Positions 45,773 to 54,980 of a stretch of 64,000 nt of DNA are shown here, in pieces; position 1 is the stretch's first letter; each line of letters starts with the position of its first letter. The notes beneath the pieces were generated by a model. That model ran no database searches and was not told the origin of the DNA. It worked only from the letters and a program-made list of their open reading frames with translations. The DNA is taken from NCBI RefSeq assembly GCF_001435845.1, contig NZ_CM003596.1, positions 2,589,298 to 2,653,297 on the forward strand. The letters run 5' to 3'. This DNA is from Psychrobacter sp. P11G3 (lineage in GTDB: Bacteria > Pseudomonadota > Gammaproteobacteria > Pseudomonadales > Moraxellaceae). The position numbers and the translations under genes are program-made.

Positions 45773-46663
45773 TTAGCTCATTTGAGCCATATGCCAATGA
45801 TGTTCGATATGATCATTAATCACTGTTTGGATAAAATAATAGCTGTGGTCATGCCCCGCTTGGTAGCGTAATGTTAAGGGCTGTTTGGCTTTTGCACAAG
45901 CATCTTGTAGTTTAGAAGTCTGTAGCTGACCTTCTGCTAAGAAATTGTCAGCTGCGCCTTGATCAACCAAAATGCTCGAATACTGCTGGCCAACCTTTTC
46001 AATCATCTGTGAGGCATCCGCTTGCGCCCATAGAGACTTATCATCACCGAAGTACTCTGTGTAGGCAGCTTGCCCCCATGCAGATTCACTAGCTGCGCAT
46101 ACTGGCGATAAAGCCGATACGCTGACAAACTTACTTGGGAACTTAAATCCTAACAACAGAGCACCATGACCACCCATTGAGTGCCCTGTGACACCGATGC
46201 TATGGATTGGGAACTCTGAACGTAGTAAGTCATATAACTCATCGACAATATAGCTTTGCATATTAAAATTGTCTGACCACGGCGCTTGAGTCGCGTCAAC
46301 ATAATAGCTAGCGCCTTGCCCGACAAAATAGCGATCGTCGTTTGGTACATCGCTGTCTTCACTACTTCTAGGTGAAGTATCAGGTGCGATAAGTATCATA
46401 CCAAGCTCGCTGCATTTTTGCTGAAAATGCGCTTTATGAGTGACATTATCGGCATTACATGTCAAACCTGATAGATACAATATCGCAGGACAACGTCGTC
46501 CAGCCAAGGCTTCATCAGGTAGATAAATACTAAACGTCATAGAGGTTTTGGTAGATGTCGACTCGTGACTATAATAATGCTGCTCACCGTTAAAGCAACG
46601 ATTCACACTTTTTTGGGTAAGCTGCTTATTGGTAGATAAACTATGACTATAAGAATTTTGCAT
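45773..46663 (-). CDS. fghA: S-formylglutathione hydrolase
   Basis: Serine esterase that hydrolyses S-formylglutathione in formaldehyde detoxification. The 296 residues contain the nucleophile in GHSMGGHGA (Ser162), CPAILYLSGLTCNADN, which forms the oxyanion region, IAPDTSPR, and a C-terminal AGHDHSYYF with the catalytic His. The frame extends 28 codons upstream; AAGGA eight bases before the ATG at 46661-46663 fixes the start. The usual partner, glutathione-dependent formaldehyde dehydrogenase, is not in this window. Confidence 0.93.
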   Translation of the reverse strand: MQNSYSHSLSTNKQLTQKSVNRCFNGEQHYYSHESTSTKTSMTFSIYLPDEALAGRRCPAILYLSGLTCNADNVTHKAHFQQKCSELGMILIAPDTSPRSSEDSDVPNDDRYFVGQGASYYVDATQAPWSDNFNMQSYIVDELYDLLRSEFPIHSIGVTGHSMGGHGALLLGFKFPSKFVSVSALSPVCAASESAWGQAAYTEYFGDDKSLWAQADASQMIEKVGQQYSSILVDQGAADNFLAEGQLQTSKLQDACAKAKQPLTLRYQAGHDHSYYFIQTVINDHIEHHWHMAQMS

Positions 46664-46783
46664 GAGTGATATCCTTTTATTCAAAATAGAACCAATGACG
46701 ATGTTTAATAAATGCTCATCATCTAATAGTAAATCTGATATTGGCATTCATTAAATGCCAAATCATACTTTATATTTATTTAG

Positions 46784-48265
46784 CTATTCAGCGGCTATCT
46801 CTACTTCGTCTACCGATATATTAGTAGCATTGTCAGGTAGAGTATTAACTGTTGTAGAAGTAGCATTATTTGTAATACTAGCAACGGATGGGTGCGCCTT
46901 ATCAAACAATACTTGCTCAAATGCAGGCAATGCTGTCTCCATTAAGCTACCAATGACCATTTGCGGCTCCGATGGCTCAAAACCCATAGCGCTCTCACGC
47001 TCATTGACCCGTATACTGGCATCCTTAAAAGCTGACTCAAAACTGGTATTTCCTCGTAAACTTTCAGAAAAAAATGCTTGACCAAAATAGGTCATCTCAG
47101 CTGTGTTGGTGCAGCCAAATGATGCTTTGTCAGCGGCTGATGCAGTAATCACTACCGTGGTTGGCGATGCCAATTCGTCAATAAATGAACCTGAGTAGCA
47201 GGCAGACACCACAATCACACGCCAGCGGATACCAGATGCGTCTAGCGCGTCACGCAACCATGTAGCATCTAAATTATCCATCGCAAGCGGCGGATTTGCC
47301 AACTGGACGATATCTTGATTACCATGTGAAGACAACGTCAGGAACAACACATCTTCATCAGCATTCATCTGCTGACCGATTTTCTTTAAGCCGCGCAAAA
47401 TGCTGGTCTTAGTAGCGATTGGTTCATCTAGCCAACTATAAGTATTATTAATCAGCGATAGTGAATGCCCGCTGGTACCAAAGCGCACGTCAAACAGCTC
47501 GCGCACCTTATTAATCTCAGAACGAAAGACGTTTTGATCAGAGAATCCTGCGACTCCCATAAAGTACCAGTCGGTTTTGCCATCGATACTCGGGTCTATA
47601 CTATCCAATGCTTGCTGTAACAAACGTGGCTGCTGATACAATGCCGCCTCTTCTAGTACAGGCTCTATAGGTATTTGTTTAAAGATCGGCTGATCTGCGA
47701 CATTACGCTGCCAGATAGTCAGCAACGCTACCGCACCGACCAATACAATGATTCGCTCCCACCATGGTATGCGCAGACGTCGGGAAAATATCCAAAGTAA
47801 CGCTAGCGTTTGCCATAAGAACAATACTAAAAACAGTACTGGTAAGAACGAATAACTCCAATTTGGCAACCAACCATAGCTACCAAAAAACTGCACCAAG
47901 CTCTGTAATAGGGCTGACAATGTATCAGCGACCAACCACAGTACTACTGGTACAAATACCAATGCTTGGTTGCTCGCTCGCCGAGCCAAAATGATACCAC
48001 CAAGCAAAATAATCATCGGCCAGATCAAATAACTGACCAATCCTTGCTCATTAAATATGCTGCCGCTTTCAGCAGCTAACCATGAAAATAAGACATTGCT
48101 ACCAAGCGCCAATAGCGCAAATACGGCAAACTGTACAAAAGTGGGTTTAACCCAAGAAAAAGCCCGTGTTGAGCCCACTAGCATCCACAAGGTTGCAATA
48201 ATATTGGCAGCGAAATTGAGCGAAAAACGCTGAAGCGAGACGGTTTTTAACGACGTAAGTGACAA
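46784..48265 (-). CDS. Membrane-anchored C13 (legumain-like) cysteine peptidase
   Basis: 493 residues. About five membrane helices fill residues 20-190. The cytoplasmic or periplasmic C-terminal domain matches peptidase family C13, related to caspases and GPI transamidase. The catalytic His314 lies in LTLSSHGNQD and Cys356 in VVVSACYSGSF, each at the end of a hydrophobic strand as expected. Two helices of a TPR-like linker may lie between the membrane part and the domain. Start is TTG with GAGG nine bases upstream. The substrate is unknown. Similar membrane C13 proteins occur in many proteobacteria. It lies just upstream of fghA on the same strand. Confidence 0.85.
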   Translation of the reverse strand: MSLTSLKTVSLQRFSLNFAANIIATLWMLVGSTRAFSWVKPTFVQFAVFALLALGSNVLFSWLAAESGSIFNEQGLVSYLIWPMIILLGGIILARRASNQALVFVPVVLWLVADTLSALLQSLVQFFGSYGWLPNWSYSFLPVLFLVLFLWQTLALLWIFSRRLRIPWWERIIVLVGAVALLTIWQRNVADQPIFKQIPIEPVLEEAALYQQPRLLQQALDSIDPSIDGKTDWYFMGVAGFSDQNVFRSEINKVRELFDVRFGTSGHSLSLINNTYSWLDEPIATKTSILRGLKKIGQQMNADEDVLFLTLSSHGNQDIVQLANPPLAMDNLDATWLRDALDASGIRWRVIVVSACYSGSFIDELASPTTVVITASAADKASFGCTNTAEMTYFGQAFFSESLRGNTSFESAFKDASIRVNERESAMGFEPSEPQMVIGSLMETALPAFEQVLFDKAHPSVASITNNATSTTVNTLPDNATNISVDEVEIAAE

Positions 48266-48585
48266 AGACTTAGACCTCTAGCCAGTCGAGAAAAATAAAA
48301 TGACTCAATGATAATTATCTTAATGTAACAGCCGCGCGGTGCAATCAGTTGACGATTTTTTGTACAGCATGCAGACATCGATTTATATTGAATTCACGAT
48401 GGAGTGATTATAGAAGATGACTAGCACTGCCTAATATTCTAGCTCGCTAATCTATCGCGATTGTAACGGATTGTCGGTTAAGAGGATAAGGCTGATTTGT
48501 AAAATTCACTAAAATTTGGCCAAAAATTCAAATAAAAAAGGAGGCCTCTTATATAAAGCCTCCCTTTTTTGCTAATTACTAAACA
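48266..48585. other. Intergenic region between htpG and the C13 peptidase gene
   Basis: About 320 bases, AT-rich. It contains the htpG terminator (48534-48570) and must include the promoter of the peptidase gene. Nothing else was seen. Confidence 0.5.
48534..48570 (-). terminator. Intrinsic terminator of htpG
   Basis: Six A plus GGAGGC (48534-48545) pair with GCCTCC and six T (48558-48570) with one bulged C. The T-run lies on the minus strand past the stop at 48586. Confidence 0.82.
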
Positions 48586-50547
48586 TTATCTCATCAATAG
48601 CTCATTGACGCGTTTTAGGTAAGCGGCTGGATCGTCTAGCTGACCGCCATCTGCTAACAATGCCTGATCAAAGATCACTTGTGCTAGATCATCGAATTGC
48701 TCACTACTCTCAAGCTTCTTAATGAGTGGATGATCAGGATTTACTTCTAGCGTTGGCTTACTTGCTGGTACATCCTGACCCATTTGCTGTAGCATCTGAA
48801 TCATTTGTGGCGATAACTCACCTTCACCTACAACCAAACAAGCTGGACTATCGACTAAACGAGTAGACACTTTGACGTCTTTAGCACGCTCGCCCAACGC
48901 AGCCTTTAGCTTATCGACTACTGGCTTTAGCGTTTCTTGTGCTTTCTCTGCTTCCGCTTTTTCTGCTTCATCTTGCAAGTCGCCTAAATCTACTGCGCCT
49001 TTGGCGATGTTTTGCAGCGGTGTCTCATCGAATGAGGTCAAGAAGTTCATTGCCCATTCATCAACACGGCTAGTCATCAAGATAACTTCGATGCCTTTTT
49101 TCTTGAATAGCTCAAGTTGCGGGCTATTTTTCGCAGCGGCTAGGTTATCAGCTGTGAGGTAATAGATGGCTTTTTGACCCTCTTTCATACGACCTTTATA
49201 ATCTTCAAAGCTTGTCACCAGACCGTCTTGCGTGCTGGTAGCATAACGCAATAGCTTAGCAATACGTTCTTGATTGCCTGCGTCTTCGCCTAGACCTTCT
49301 TTGATGACATCACCAAACTCTGCATAGAACTGGGCAAATTTCTCTTGCTTGTCACTGTCTTCGCTATTCGCAAGGCTTGCGAGTAAGGTTAAGATACGGC
49401 GAGCGTTACCATCACGAATAGATTTTACATCACGTGATTCTTGTAGTAGCTCACGGCTCACGTTCAATGGCAAGTCTGCTGAATCGATCACACCTTTCAC
49501 GAAACGCAAATACATCGGTAGCAATTGCTCAGCTTCGTCCATGATAAAGACGCGCTTCACATAAAGCTTTAGACCATGCTGCTGCTCACGAGTGTATAGA
49601 TCGACTGGCGCTTTTTTAGGGATATATAGTAGCTGCGTATACTGTACGCGACCCTCTACACGGTTATGCGTCCAAGTAAGCGGCGCATCCATGTCATAAG
49701 AAATATTCTTATAAAAATCAACATACTCATCATCTTCAATTTCAGAGCTTGAGCGCGTCCACAGTGCACTGGCTTTATTGATTGTTTCCCACTCATCAGT
49801 GAGTACCATCTCGCCACCAGCAGGCGTGTCGTCGTTTTCGTCTTCTTTTACATCTTCTTGCCAGATCTCTTTACGCATCTGAATCGGCAAACTGATATGG
49901 TCAGAGTATTTATTAACCAAGCGCTTGATTTTGCTGCGATCTAAGTAGTTATCTTCGCCCTCGCTATATTCTTCTTTTAGATGCAGAGTAATCGCCGTAC
50001 CGCGCGTGTCTTTGGTAATAGGCTCAACAGTAAAGCTACCAGTACCATCTGATACCCAGCGCACGCCTTTATCCGCAGGCTCACCCGCTTTGCGTGATTC
50101 AACACTGATGGTATCAGCCACGATAAAACCTGAGTAAAAACCAACACCGAACTGACCAATCAATTGTCCGTCTTGTTTCTGTGATTCAGACAATTTGTCC
50201 AAAAATGCTTTGGTGCCTGATTTAGCAATCGTGCCTAAGTTTTCGATTGCATCGGCTTCGTTCATACCAATACCATTGTCGGTAAAGGTAATGGTTTTGG
50301 CGGCTTCGTCAACAGCGATGCGGATTTTTAATTCGCCATCATCTTCATAAAGGCTATCATCATTTGTGCCTTCAAAGCGCAACTTATCACAAGCATCCGA
50401 CGCATTAGATACCAACTCCCGGACAAAAATATCAGCGTTAGAATATAGTGAATGCGTTACCAAATGCAGTAACTGCGCCACTTCCGCTTCAAACGTATGT
50501 TTTTTTAATTCTGGATTCAGACCTTCAGCTTGAGTTGCTTCACTCAT
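48586..50547 (-). CDS. htpG: Chaperone HtpG (Hsp90 family)
   Basis: ATP-dependent chaperone of 653 residues in the cytoplasm. The N-terminal GHKL ATPase part shows [25 protein letters not shown], and [15 protein letters not shown] (the ATP lid). The middle domain carries [12 protein letters not shown] and [17 protein letters not shown]. The annotated frame opens 23 codons earlier, but AAAGGAGTTTTT directly before the ATG at 50545-50547 and the conserved N-terminus fix the shorter start. It is a single gene. A heat-shock promoter was not identified. Confidence 0.96.
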   Translation of the reverse strand: MSEATQAEGLNPELKKHTFEAEVAQLLHLVTHSLYSNADIFVRELVSNASDACDKLRFEGTNDDSLYEDDGELKIRIAVDEAAKTITFTDNGIGMNEADAIENLGTIAKSGTKAFLDKLSESQKQDGQLIGQFGVGFYSGFIVADTISVESRKAGEPADKGVRWVSDGTGSFTVEPITKDTRGTAITLHLKEEYSEGEDNYLDRSKIKRLVNKYSDHISLPIQMRKEIWQEDVKEDENDDTPAGGEMVLTDEWETINKASALWTRSSSEIEDDEYVDFYKNISYDMDAPLTWTHNRVEGRVQYTQLLYIPKKAPVDLYTREQQHGLKLYVKRVFIMDEAEQLLPMYLRFVKGVIDSADLPLNVSRELLQESRDVKSIRDGNARRILTLLASLANSEDSDKQEKFAQFYAEFGDVIKEGLGEDAGNQERIAKLLRYATSTQDGLVTSFEDYKGRMKEGQKAIYYLTADNLAAAKNSPQLELFKKKGIEVILMTSRVDEWAMNFLTSFDETPLQNIAKGAVDLGDLQDEAEKAEAEKAQETLKPVVDKLKAALGERAKDVKVSTRLVDSPACLVVGEGELSPQMIQMLQQMGQDVPASKPTLEVNPDHPLIKKLESSEQFDDLAQVIFDQALLADGGQLDDPAAYLKRVNELLMR

Positions 50548-51082
50548 AAAAACTCCTTTAAATTCTATGAAAGACCTATTATCAGATAACGATACACTCA
50601 CTAAAGCCGTTCTCATAATGTTAGAGAACTTGCCGTATGTAATACCGTTAAACTGTCTATACTAATAGGGGCATTGAGAAAAAATTCAAGCTCAAAAGCT
50701 TTATTCCATAAAAAACACCGCGCTTGTTTACCAAGGCGGTGTTCTGGTATCAGTCATCTGCTTACTCGGTTATTTACTTGCTTCGTCATTTAATTGCTCG
50801 GTCGTTTTCTGACATAGCAATCAAAGCGCAAACGATAGCAACTATTCTGAATATGCTTCTATCAATATATCCCAGAGAGTCGTCAGCTTTTTTGAAAATT
50901 GAGTATGGGTTTTCATAGTAACCTCTATGTCGATTAACATCGGCCTGTTAGTAATATTATCTTTTTAGTAATATTGTCTTGTTAGCTACTATTAAAACCA
51001 TTTCTCTATTATTTGTATAATTAATTGATTGCAACACATCGTTTTATTTTACAAAACTATGGCCTGACTGACTCTTAGTTTT
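50548..51082. other. Intergenic region upstream of htpG
   Basis: About 535 bases. It holds a terminator for the thioesterase gene (50714-50743) and the htpG promoter region. Near 50950-50985 the direct repeat TTAGTAATATT occurs twice. A short open frame at 50724-50918 starts inside the terminator and looks spurious. Confidence 0.5.
50714..50743 (-). terminator. Terminator downstream of the thioesterase gene
   Basis: AACACCGC and CTTG (50714-50726, one bulged G) pair with CAAG and GCGGTGTT (50732-50743). Six T follow on the minus strand. It lies 340 bases past the thioesterase stop. Confidence 0.7.
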
Positions 51083-51898
51083 TTAACGTGGCATCGGACG
51101 AATAGTAAGGATTTGCTCACTACGACCAAAAGGGCCGTATACATCGTGCAATACCGCACTGGTCAATCCGATACCATCATCGCCATATTGTTGTACAGCC
51201 TCGATACCCAGCCAGCGACCTTTTGGCGAGCGATGCATATGGATTTGCAAATCAGTATTGGGAAACATCCACTCTAACTTAGATAAACCAAGACCTAATC
51301 TTGGTACAACACCATTGGCAGTATCGACCATACCTAATAGATGCACCAAATCATCAGTCGGCTCGCCTTCAATCATGTCGAGATCATTGGTAATCCATAC
51401 CATACCGCGACCAGCACGACGGTCTTCTGTCGCTACTAGACTTACGCTTTCAATAAAACCGCCCGGCCAGCCTTTCATACCTTCCCAAACTGGTAGTTCT
51501 TCAGGTTTATATTCTGCTGGTTGATCTTCAAGTCCGGCAATCTCGCTGGTATCTTGAGTAATCAGTCGCCATACTCTTGCAATGATAGCATCGCGCCCAC
51601 GGCTACTCATGACCGCTTCGACCAGCTCAATAGTCTTGCCTGGTCGGATACAGCGAGTAGTGATAGTAAAATCGTCAAGCGGTATTAGCCCCAAGATATC
51701 GAGGCTCACACGTGCGATACGAGTATTAGGTTGCGGCGCGAAGCTGTTAATCTCGGCTGTTAATAGGCCTGTTGCTGGCGCCATGTGCTGCTCATGCTCA
51801 TTCCAAGCACCTTGTGCATGCTTGGTTGGCTGATAATGCGCCACACTAACACCGTCTTCTTGTAATTCTCGTTTAATAAATTTGTAATAAGCAGTCAT
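51083..51898 (-). CDS. Acyl-CoA thioesterase family protein (double hot-dog)
   Basis: 271 residues. The N-terminal half matches a TesB-like hot-dog: HMAPATGLLTAEINSF, then RVSLDILGLIPLDDFTI (the 'D-x-L-G' region), and RPGKTIELVEAVMSS. The second half repeats the fold, with DLVHLLGMVDTANG and WMFPNTDLQIHMHRSPKGRW. It probably hydrolyses acyl-CoA thioesters; the chain length cannot be told. The gene is on the minus strand, 55 bases after the small membrane-protein gene at 51953, and may be co-transcribed with it and ispH. Confidence 0.82.
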   Translation of the reverse strand: MTAYYKFIKRELQEDGVSVAHYQPTKHAQGAWNEHEQHMAPATGLLTAEINSFAPQPNTRIARVSLDILGLIPLDDFTITTRCIRPGKTIELVEAVMSSRGRDAIIARVWRLITQDTSEIAGLEDQPAEYKPEELPVWEGMKGWPGGFIESVSLVATEDRRAGRGMVWITNDLDMIEGEPTDDLVHLLGMVDTANGVVPRLGLGLSKLEWMFPNTDLQIHMHRSPKGRWLGIEAVQQYGDDGIGLTSAVLHDVYGPFGRSEQILTIRPMPR

Positions 51899-51952
51899 AG
51901 CTATCCTATATTTGGCACTTTCATCTGTATTTTTTATTTAGGCTTGTACTTT

Positions 51953-52201
51953 CTATTTATGGATAAGCTCTTGTTTTCTTAGCGTGAGAATACGGCGAGC
52001 CTTTTGTATGAAAAATAGCAAACAGATCATAACTACTGCGAGCATCGCGTAGAAAAAGCTTTTTTCTGCCATAAACTTCATGATATTCATAAACAATACG
52101 AAAACCACTGCTGCCATCACTAGCATATTGAGTTTTAGTTGCTTGTTGACTTCAGCGAGCGTGGCCTCTGCCAATACAAATCTGGCTTTTGGTTCTTTCA
52201 T
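51953..52201 (-). CDS. Small two-helix membrane protein, unknown
   Basis: 82 residues. An N-terminal amphipathic part (RFVLAEATLAEVNKQLKLN) is followed by two membrane helices (about 27-45 and 48-66) and a basic tail. No family recognised. It lies 60 bases after ispH and just before the thioesterase gene on the same strand, so it may belong to that transcript. Confidence 0.62.
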   Translation of the reverse strand: MKEPKARFVLAEATLAEVNKQLKLNMLVMAAVVFVLFMNIMKFMAEKSFFYAMLAVVMICLLFFIQKARRILTLRKQELIHK

Positions 52202-52260
52202 GCGACCTTATCCATATCAATGATTGTTCATACAAATATAAATACAAACACGAATATTAG

Positions 52261-53217
52261 TTACTTACCAACCTGAGTGACAGGAATCCGCAATGCTTTT
52301 GGCAGACTAAACGTCACATTTTCTTCAATACCAGATAGCTCACTAGGCAGATCACCACCCCAGTCTTGCAGCTGTTGCAATACTTCTTGGATCAACACTT
52401 CGGGCGCGGATGCACCAGCGGTCACGCCTATACTCTGCACACCATCTAACCAACGCTTGTCCATCTCACTGGCATTATCGATTAAATACGCACGGCAATT
52501 CATACGCTCAGCCAGCTCACGCAAGCGATTGGAGTTTGATGAGTTTGGCGAACCAACTACCAAGACTACTTCACAGCGACTGGCCAAATCTTTTACCGCA
52601 TCTTGGCGGTTTTGAGTAGCATAGCAAATGTCATCTTTGCGAGGGCCTTGGATACTAGGAAATTTTTCACGCAGCGCATCGATGACGCGCGCAGTATCAT
52701 CCATCGACAAGGTTGTCTGAGTCACAAATGCCAAGCGTTCAGCATCTTGTACAGTCAATGCGGCCACATCACCTTCATCTTCGACCAGATGAATCTGCCC
52801 ACCATGGCGACGATTAAAGCGCCCCATAGTACCCTCGACTTCTGGGTGTCCTGCATGTCCAATTAACACTGCATCCATCCCATCTTGTGCAAACTTTGCT
52901 ACTTCGATGTGTACTTTAGTTACTAACGGGCATGTTGCATCAAACACCGTCAAATCTCGGCGCTCAGCTTCATCTTCAACTGCTTTGGAGACCCCATGAG
53001 CGGAAAAAATAACGATAGAGCCGTCTGGCACTTCGTGAAGCTCTTCAACAAATACCGCACCACGATTGGCCAAGTCTGACACCACAAACTTATTATGCAC
53101 AACTTCATGACGGACATAAATGGGCGGCTCGAAACGCGTCAATGCTTCATTAACAATCGCAATTGCACGGTCCACACCAGCACAAAATCCACGGGGATTG
53201 GCAAGATAAATTTGCAT
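52261..53217 (-). CDS. ispH: 4-hydroxy-3-methylbut-2-enyl diphosphate reductase
   Basis: Last enzyme of the MEP isoprenoid pathway, an iron-sulfur reductase making IPP and DMAPP. The 318 residues open [18 protein letters not shown]. The three cluster cysteines are at 12, 96 and 198, the last in [21 protein letters not shown] and [10 protein letters not shown] carry the conserved His residues. The reading frame starts five codons earlier, but the family N-terminus and an AGG before the ATG at 53215-53217 favour this start. It is divergent from gmk. Confidence 0.96.
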   Translation of the reverse strand: MQIYLANPRGFCAGVDRAIAIVNEALTRFEPPIYVRHEVVHNKFVVSDLANRGAVFVEELHEVPDGSIVIFSAHGVSKAVEDEAERRDLTVFDATCPLVTKVHIEVAKFAQDGMDAVLIGHAGHPEVEGTMGRFNRRHGGQIHLVEDEGDVAALTVQDAERLAFVTQTTLSMDDTARVIDALREKFPSIQGPRKDDICYATQNRQDAVKDLASRCEVVLVVGSPNSSNSNRLRELAERMNCRAYLIDNASEMDKRWLDGVQSIGVTAGASAPEVLIQEVLQQLQDWGGDLPSELSGIEENVTFSLPKALRIPVTQVGK

Positions 53218-53426
53218 AAAAAGGCCTATCATTGGATAATTTATAGTTAAAACGTATTTTTGAATTTTTTATTCAAAAGTTAGGGCAAAATCAATGCTCT
53301 ACTTTAGCATAATTTGCTTTTATCGCTCTCTAAAATTGCTGTCTACTCATAGCAATATTTTGTAGGCAAACCTCAGCATGCTTATGACATATTGCAAAAC
53401 CAGCTTTAACTTGTATAAAAGCAGTT

Positions 53427-53432
53427 TATAAT
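53427..53432 (+). promoter_or_regulatory. Candidate -10 element of gmk
   Basis: TATAAT with a weak TTTAAC at 53405-53410 as -35 (16-base spacing). Transcription from here would start near 53440, just before the hairpin at 53456-53478. Confidence 0.4.
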
Positions 53433-53455
53433 AATGCATCTATTATAATTTCTAT

Positions 53456-53478
53456 CGCCATACATGATGGCGTTTTTT
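53456..53478 (+). terminator. Attenuator-like hairpin in the gmk leader
   Basis: CGCCAT (53456-53461) pairs with ATGGCG (53467-53472), followed by TTTTTT (53473-53478). This is an intrinsic-terminator shape 110 bases before the gmk start, with no plus-strand gene upstream to terminate. Confidence 0.55.
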
Positions 53479-53589
53479 ATTTTTTCCAGTCTTTGTTTTC
53501 GACTGAGGCACTGCTTAACTTTTATCAATACGCATTTATTACAATACATTTTACAAGTTACCAAGACACCTTCTATTAGGATAAATTGT

Positions 53590-54216
53590 ATGACAGGTTC
53601 ATTATTCATCGTTACTGCCGCTTCAGGTACTGGCAAGACCTCACTGGTTAAGCAATTGCTTGCGACCACCAATGACTTGACTGTCAGCGTCTCTCACACC
53701 ACTCGCGCACCACGTCCAGGCGAGATTGATGGTCAGCACTATCATTTCACAGATACCGATAGTTTTACCAATGGTATCAATGCGGGTCTATTTCTAGAGC
53801 ATGCTGAAGTATTTGGTAACTATTATGGCACGTCAGAGGAAAGTGTCCGTACCCAGCTAGCAGCGGGTATTGACGTTATTTTGGAGATTGACTGGCAAGG
53901 CGCGACGCAAATCAGAAATATCTTTCCCGATGCCATTATGGTTTTTATTCTACCACCTAGCATTGCGACATTACGTCAACGTCTCTCAACTCGCGCGCAG
54001 GATTCTGTAGAAGTTATAGAGCACCGTCTAGCTGGCGCGGTCACCGAAATGGCACAATATGTGAATGCTGACTATGTAGTGATCAATGATAATTTTGATG
54101 TCGCCTTAGCTGAGCTAAAAGCCATTATCGTGGCCGACAGGCAGACACTTAGTCGTCAGCAGCAGCGCTATCATCGCACGATTAGCAACTTGCTAAACAC
54201 TCAGGTAGAAGAGTAA
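53590..54216 (+). CDS. gmk: Guanylate kinase
   Basis: Phosphorylates GMP to GDP. The 208 residues carry the P-loop ASGTGKTS (11-18), then [21 protein letters not shown], the GMP-binding region (cited here only in part), and [12 protein letters not shown] with the catalytic Asp. The frame extends 42 codons upstream, but AGGATA before the ATG at 53590 and the family N-terminus decide for this start. It is first in the gmk-rpoZ-spoT-ridA order. Confidence 0.96.
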   Translation: MTGSLFIVTAASGTGKTSLVKQLLATTNDLTVSVSHTTRAPRPGEIDGQHYHFTDTDSFTNGINAGLFLEHAEVFGNYYGTSEESVRTQLAAGIDVILEIDWQGATQIRNIFPDAIMVFILPPSIATLRQRLSTRAQDSVEVIEHRLAGAVTEMAQYVNADYVVINDNFDVALAELKAIIVADRQTLSRQQQRYHRTISNLLNTQVEE

Positions 54217-54280
54217 ACTACGCACAAGCAGCTAATCTCGTAAGTAGATATAAAAAGCAACTACGCGACTTGGCAAAAAA

Positions 54281-54289
54281 TGCTATAAT
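54281..54289 (+). promoter_or_regulatory. Extended -10 promoter of rpoZ
   Basis: TGCTATAAT is an extended -10 element (TGn plus perfect TATAAT), about 90 bases before the rpoZ start. No clear -35 is needed in this class. Confidence 0.5.
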
Positions 54290-54380
54290 ATTTAGCTATC
54301 CCCCTTTATATTTTTGATATTATTTTTATTGAGTGGCGGGCAAGGTCCGTTACTAATAAAAACAACCGAGGTAGCTATTT

Positions 54381-54641
54381 ATGGCACGAGTGACGATTGA
54401 AGATTGTTTGGATAATGTTGATAATCGCTTTGAGCTAATTTTGGTCGCAAGCAAACGCGCCCGTCAATTGGCCAAAGGTATTGCCGAGCCGTTGGTTGAC
54501 GTTGATAACGACAAGCCTACAGTATTGGCACTACGTGAAATTGCCGCTGGCAAAATCACACGCGACATCCTAAATCAGCCAGAGCATAATTTTGCTACTA
54601 GCTCATTAGATTTAGCATTGTCAGGCGACCACAGCTTCTAA
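54381..54641 (+). CDS. rpoZ: RNA polymerase omega subunit
   Basis: Small subunit of RNA polymerase that assists assembly of beta-prime and forms part of the ppGpp site 1. The 86 residues open [20 protein letters not shown] and contain [13 protein letters not shown], then [12 protein letters not shown], all conserved. GAGGTAGC precedes the ATG. A strong terminator separates it from spoT. Confidence 0.96.
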   Translation: MARVTIEDCLDNVDNRFELILVASKRARQLAKGIAEPLVDVDNDKPTVLALREIAAGKITRDILNQPEHNFATSSLDLALSGDHSF

Positions 54642-54980
54642 TAAGCTGTTTTGATAAGATGTACTTTATAAAGCCAATCGTGTTTTTATAAAATAAATAC
54701 ACATCTTGTTCAACTATAGAGACCACAGCATAGGCTGTGGTTTTTTGGTTGTAATAATAATGTATTGGCTATTTTGGTCACCATTTATCCCCAAAATAGA
54801 CCACTGAGTGAAATTTTTTCATCGCCCACACGCTTATCAGTTGACATTGAAAGCGATTTGCGATTAATTAGAGAATGGCGTACTCATCCTTAAGTTTTGT
54901 ATGGTAGGTCATTATTTAGCCTCCATTTGCTTCGGTAAGTGGCCCAACAAGTAGGTCATGGAAAATAGGATCATCATTTT
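54642..54980. other. Intergenic region between rpoZ and spoT
   Basis: About 340 bases. The rpoZ terminator (54722-54746) fills the first third; the rest should contain a promoter for spoT, none of which is clearly recognisable. Confidence 0.5.
54722..54746 (+). terminator. Intrinsic terminator between rpoZ and spoT
   Basis: ACCACAGC (54722-54729) pairs perfectly with GCTGTGGT (54734-54741), loop ATAG, followed by six T. It would end the rpoZ transcript before spoT. Confidence 0.82.

Larger units (their letters stand above)
53218..53589. other. Divergent intergenic region between ispH and gmk
   Basis: About 370 bases. On the ispH side, TTTTGAAT and ATTCAAAA (53258-53278) form an 8-bp hairpin. 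On the gmk side lie a promoter-like TATAAT (53427-53432) and an attenuator-like hairpin (53456-53478). Confidence 0.55.

Noticed and set aside
50724..50918. 64-residue plus-strand frame before htpG
   Set aside because: It begins inside a terminator hairpin, has no ribosome site, and its start region is palindromic.
53406..53672. Minus-strand frame across the gmk start
   Set aside because: It overlaps the conserved gmk P-loop on the opposite strand.
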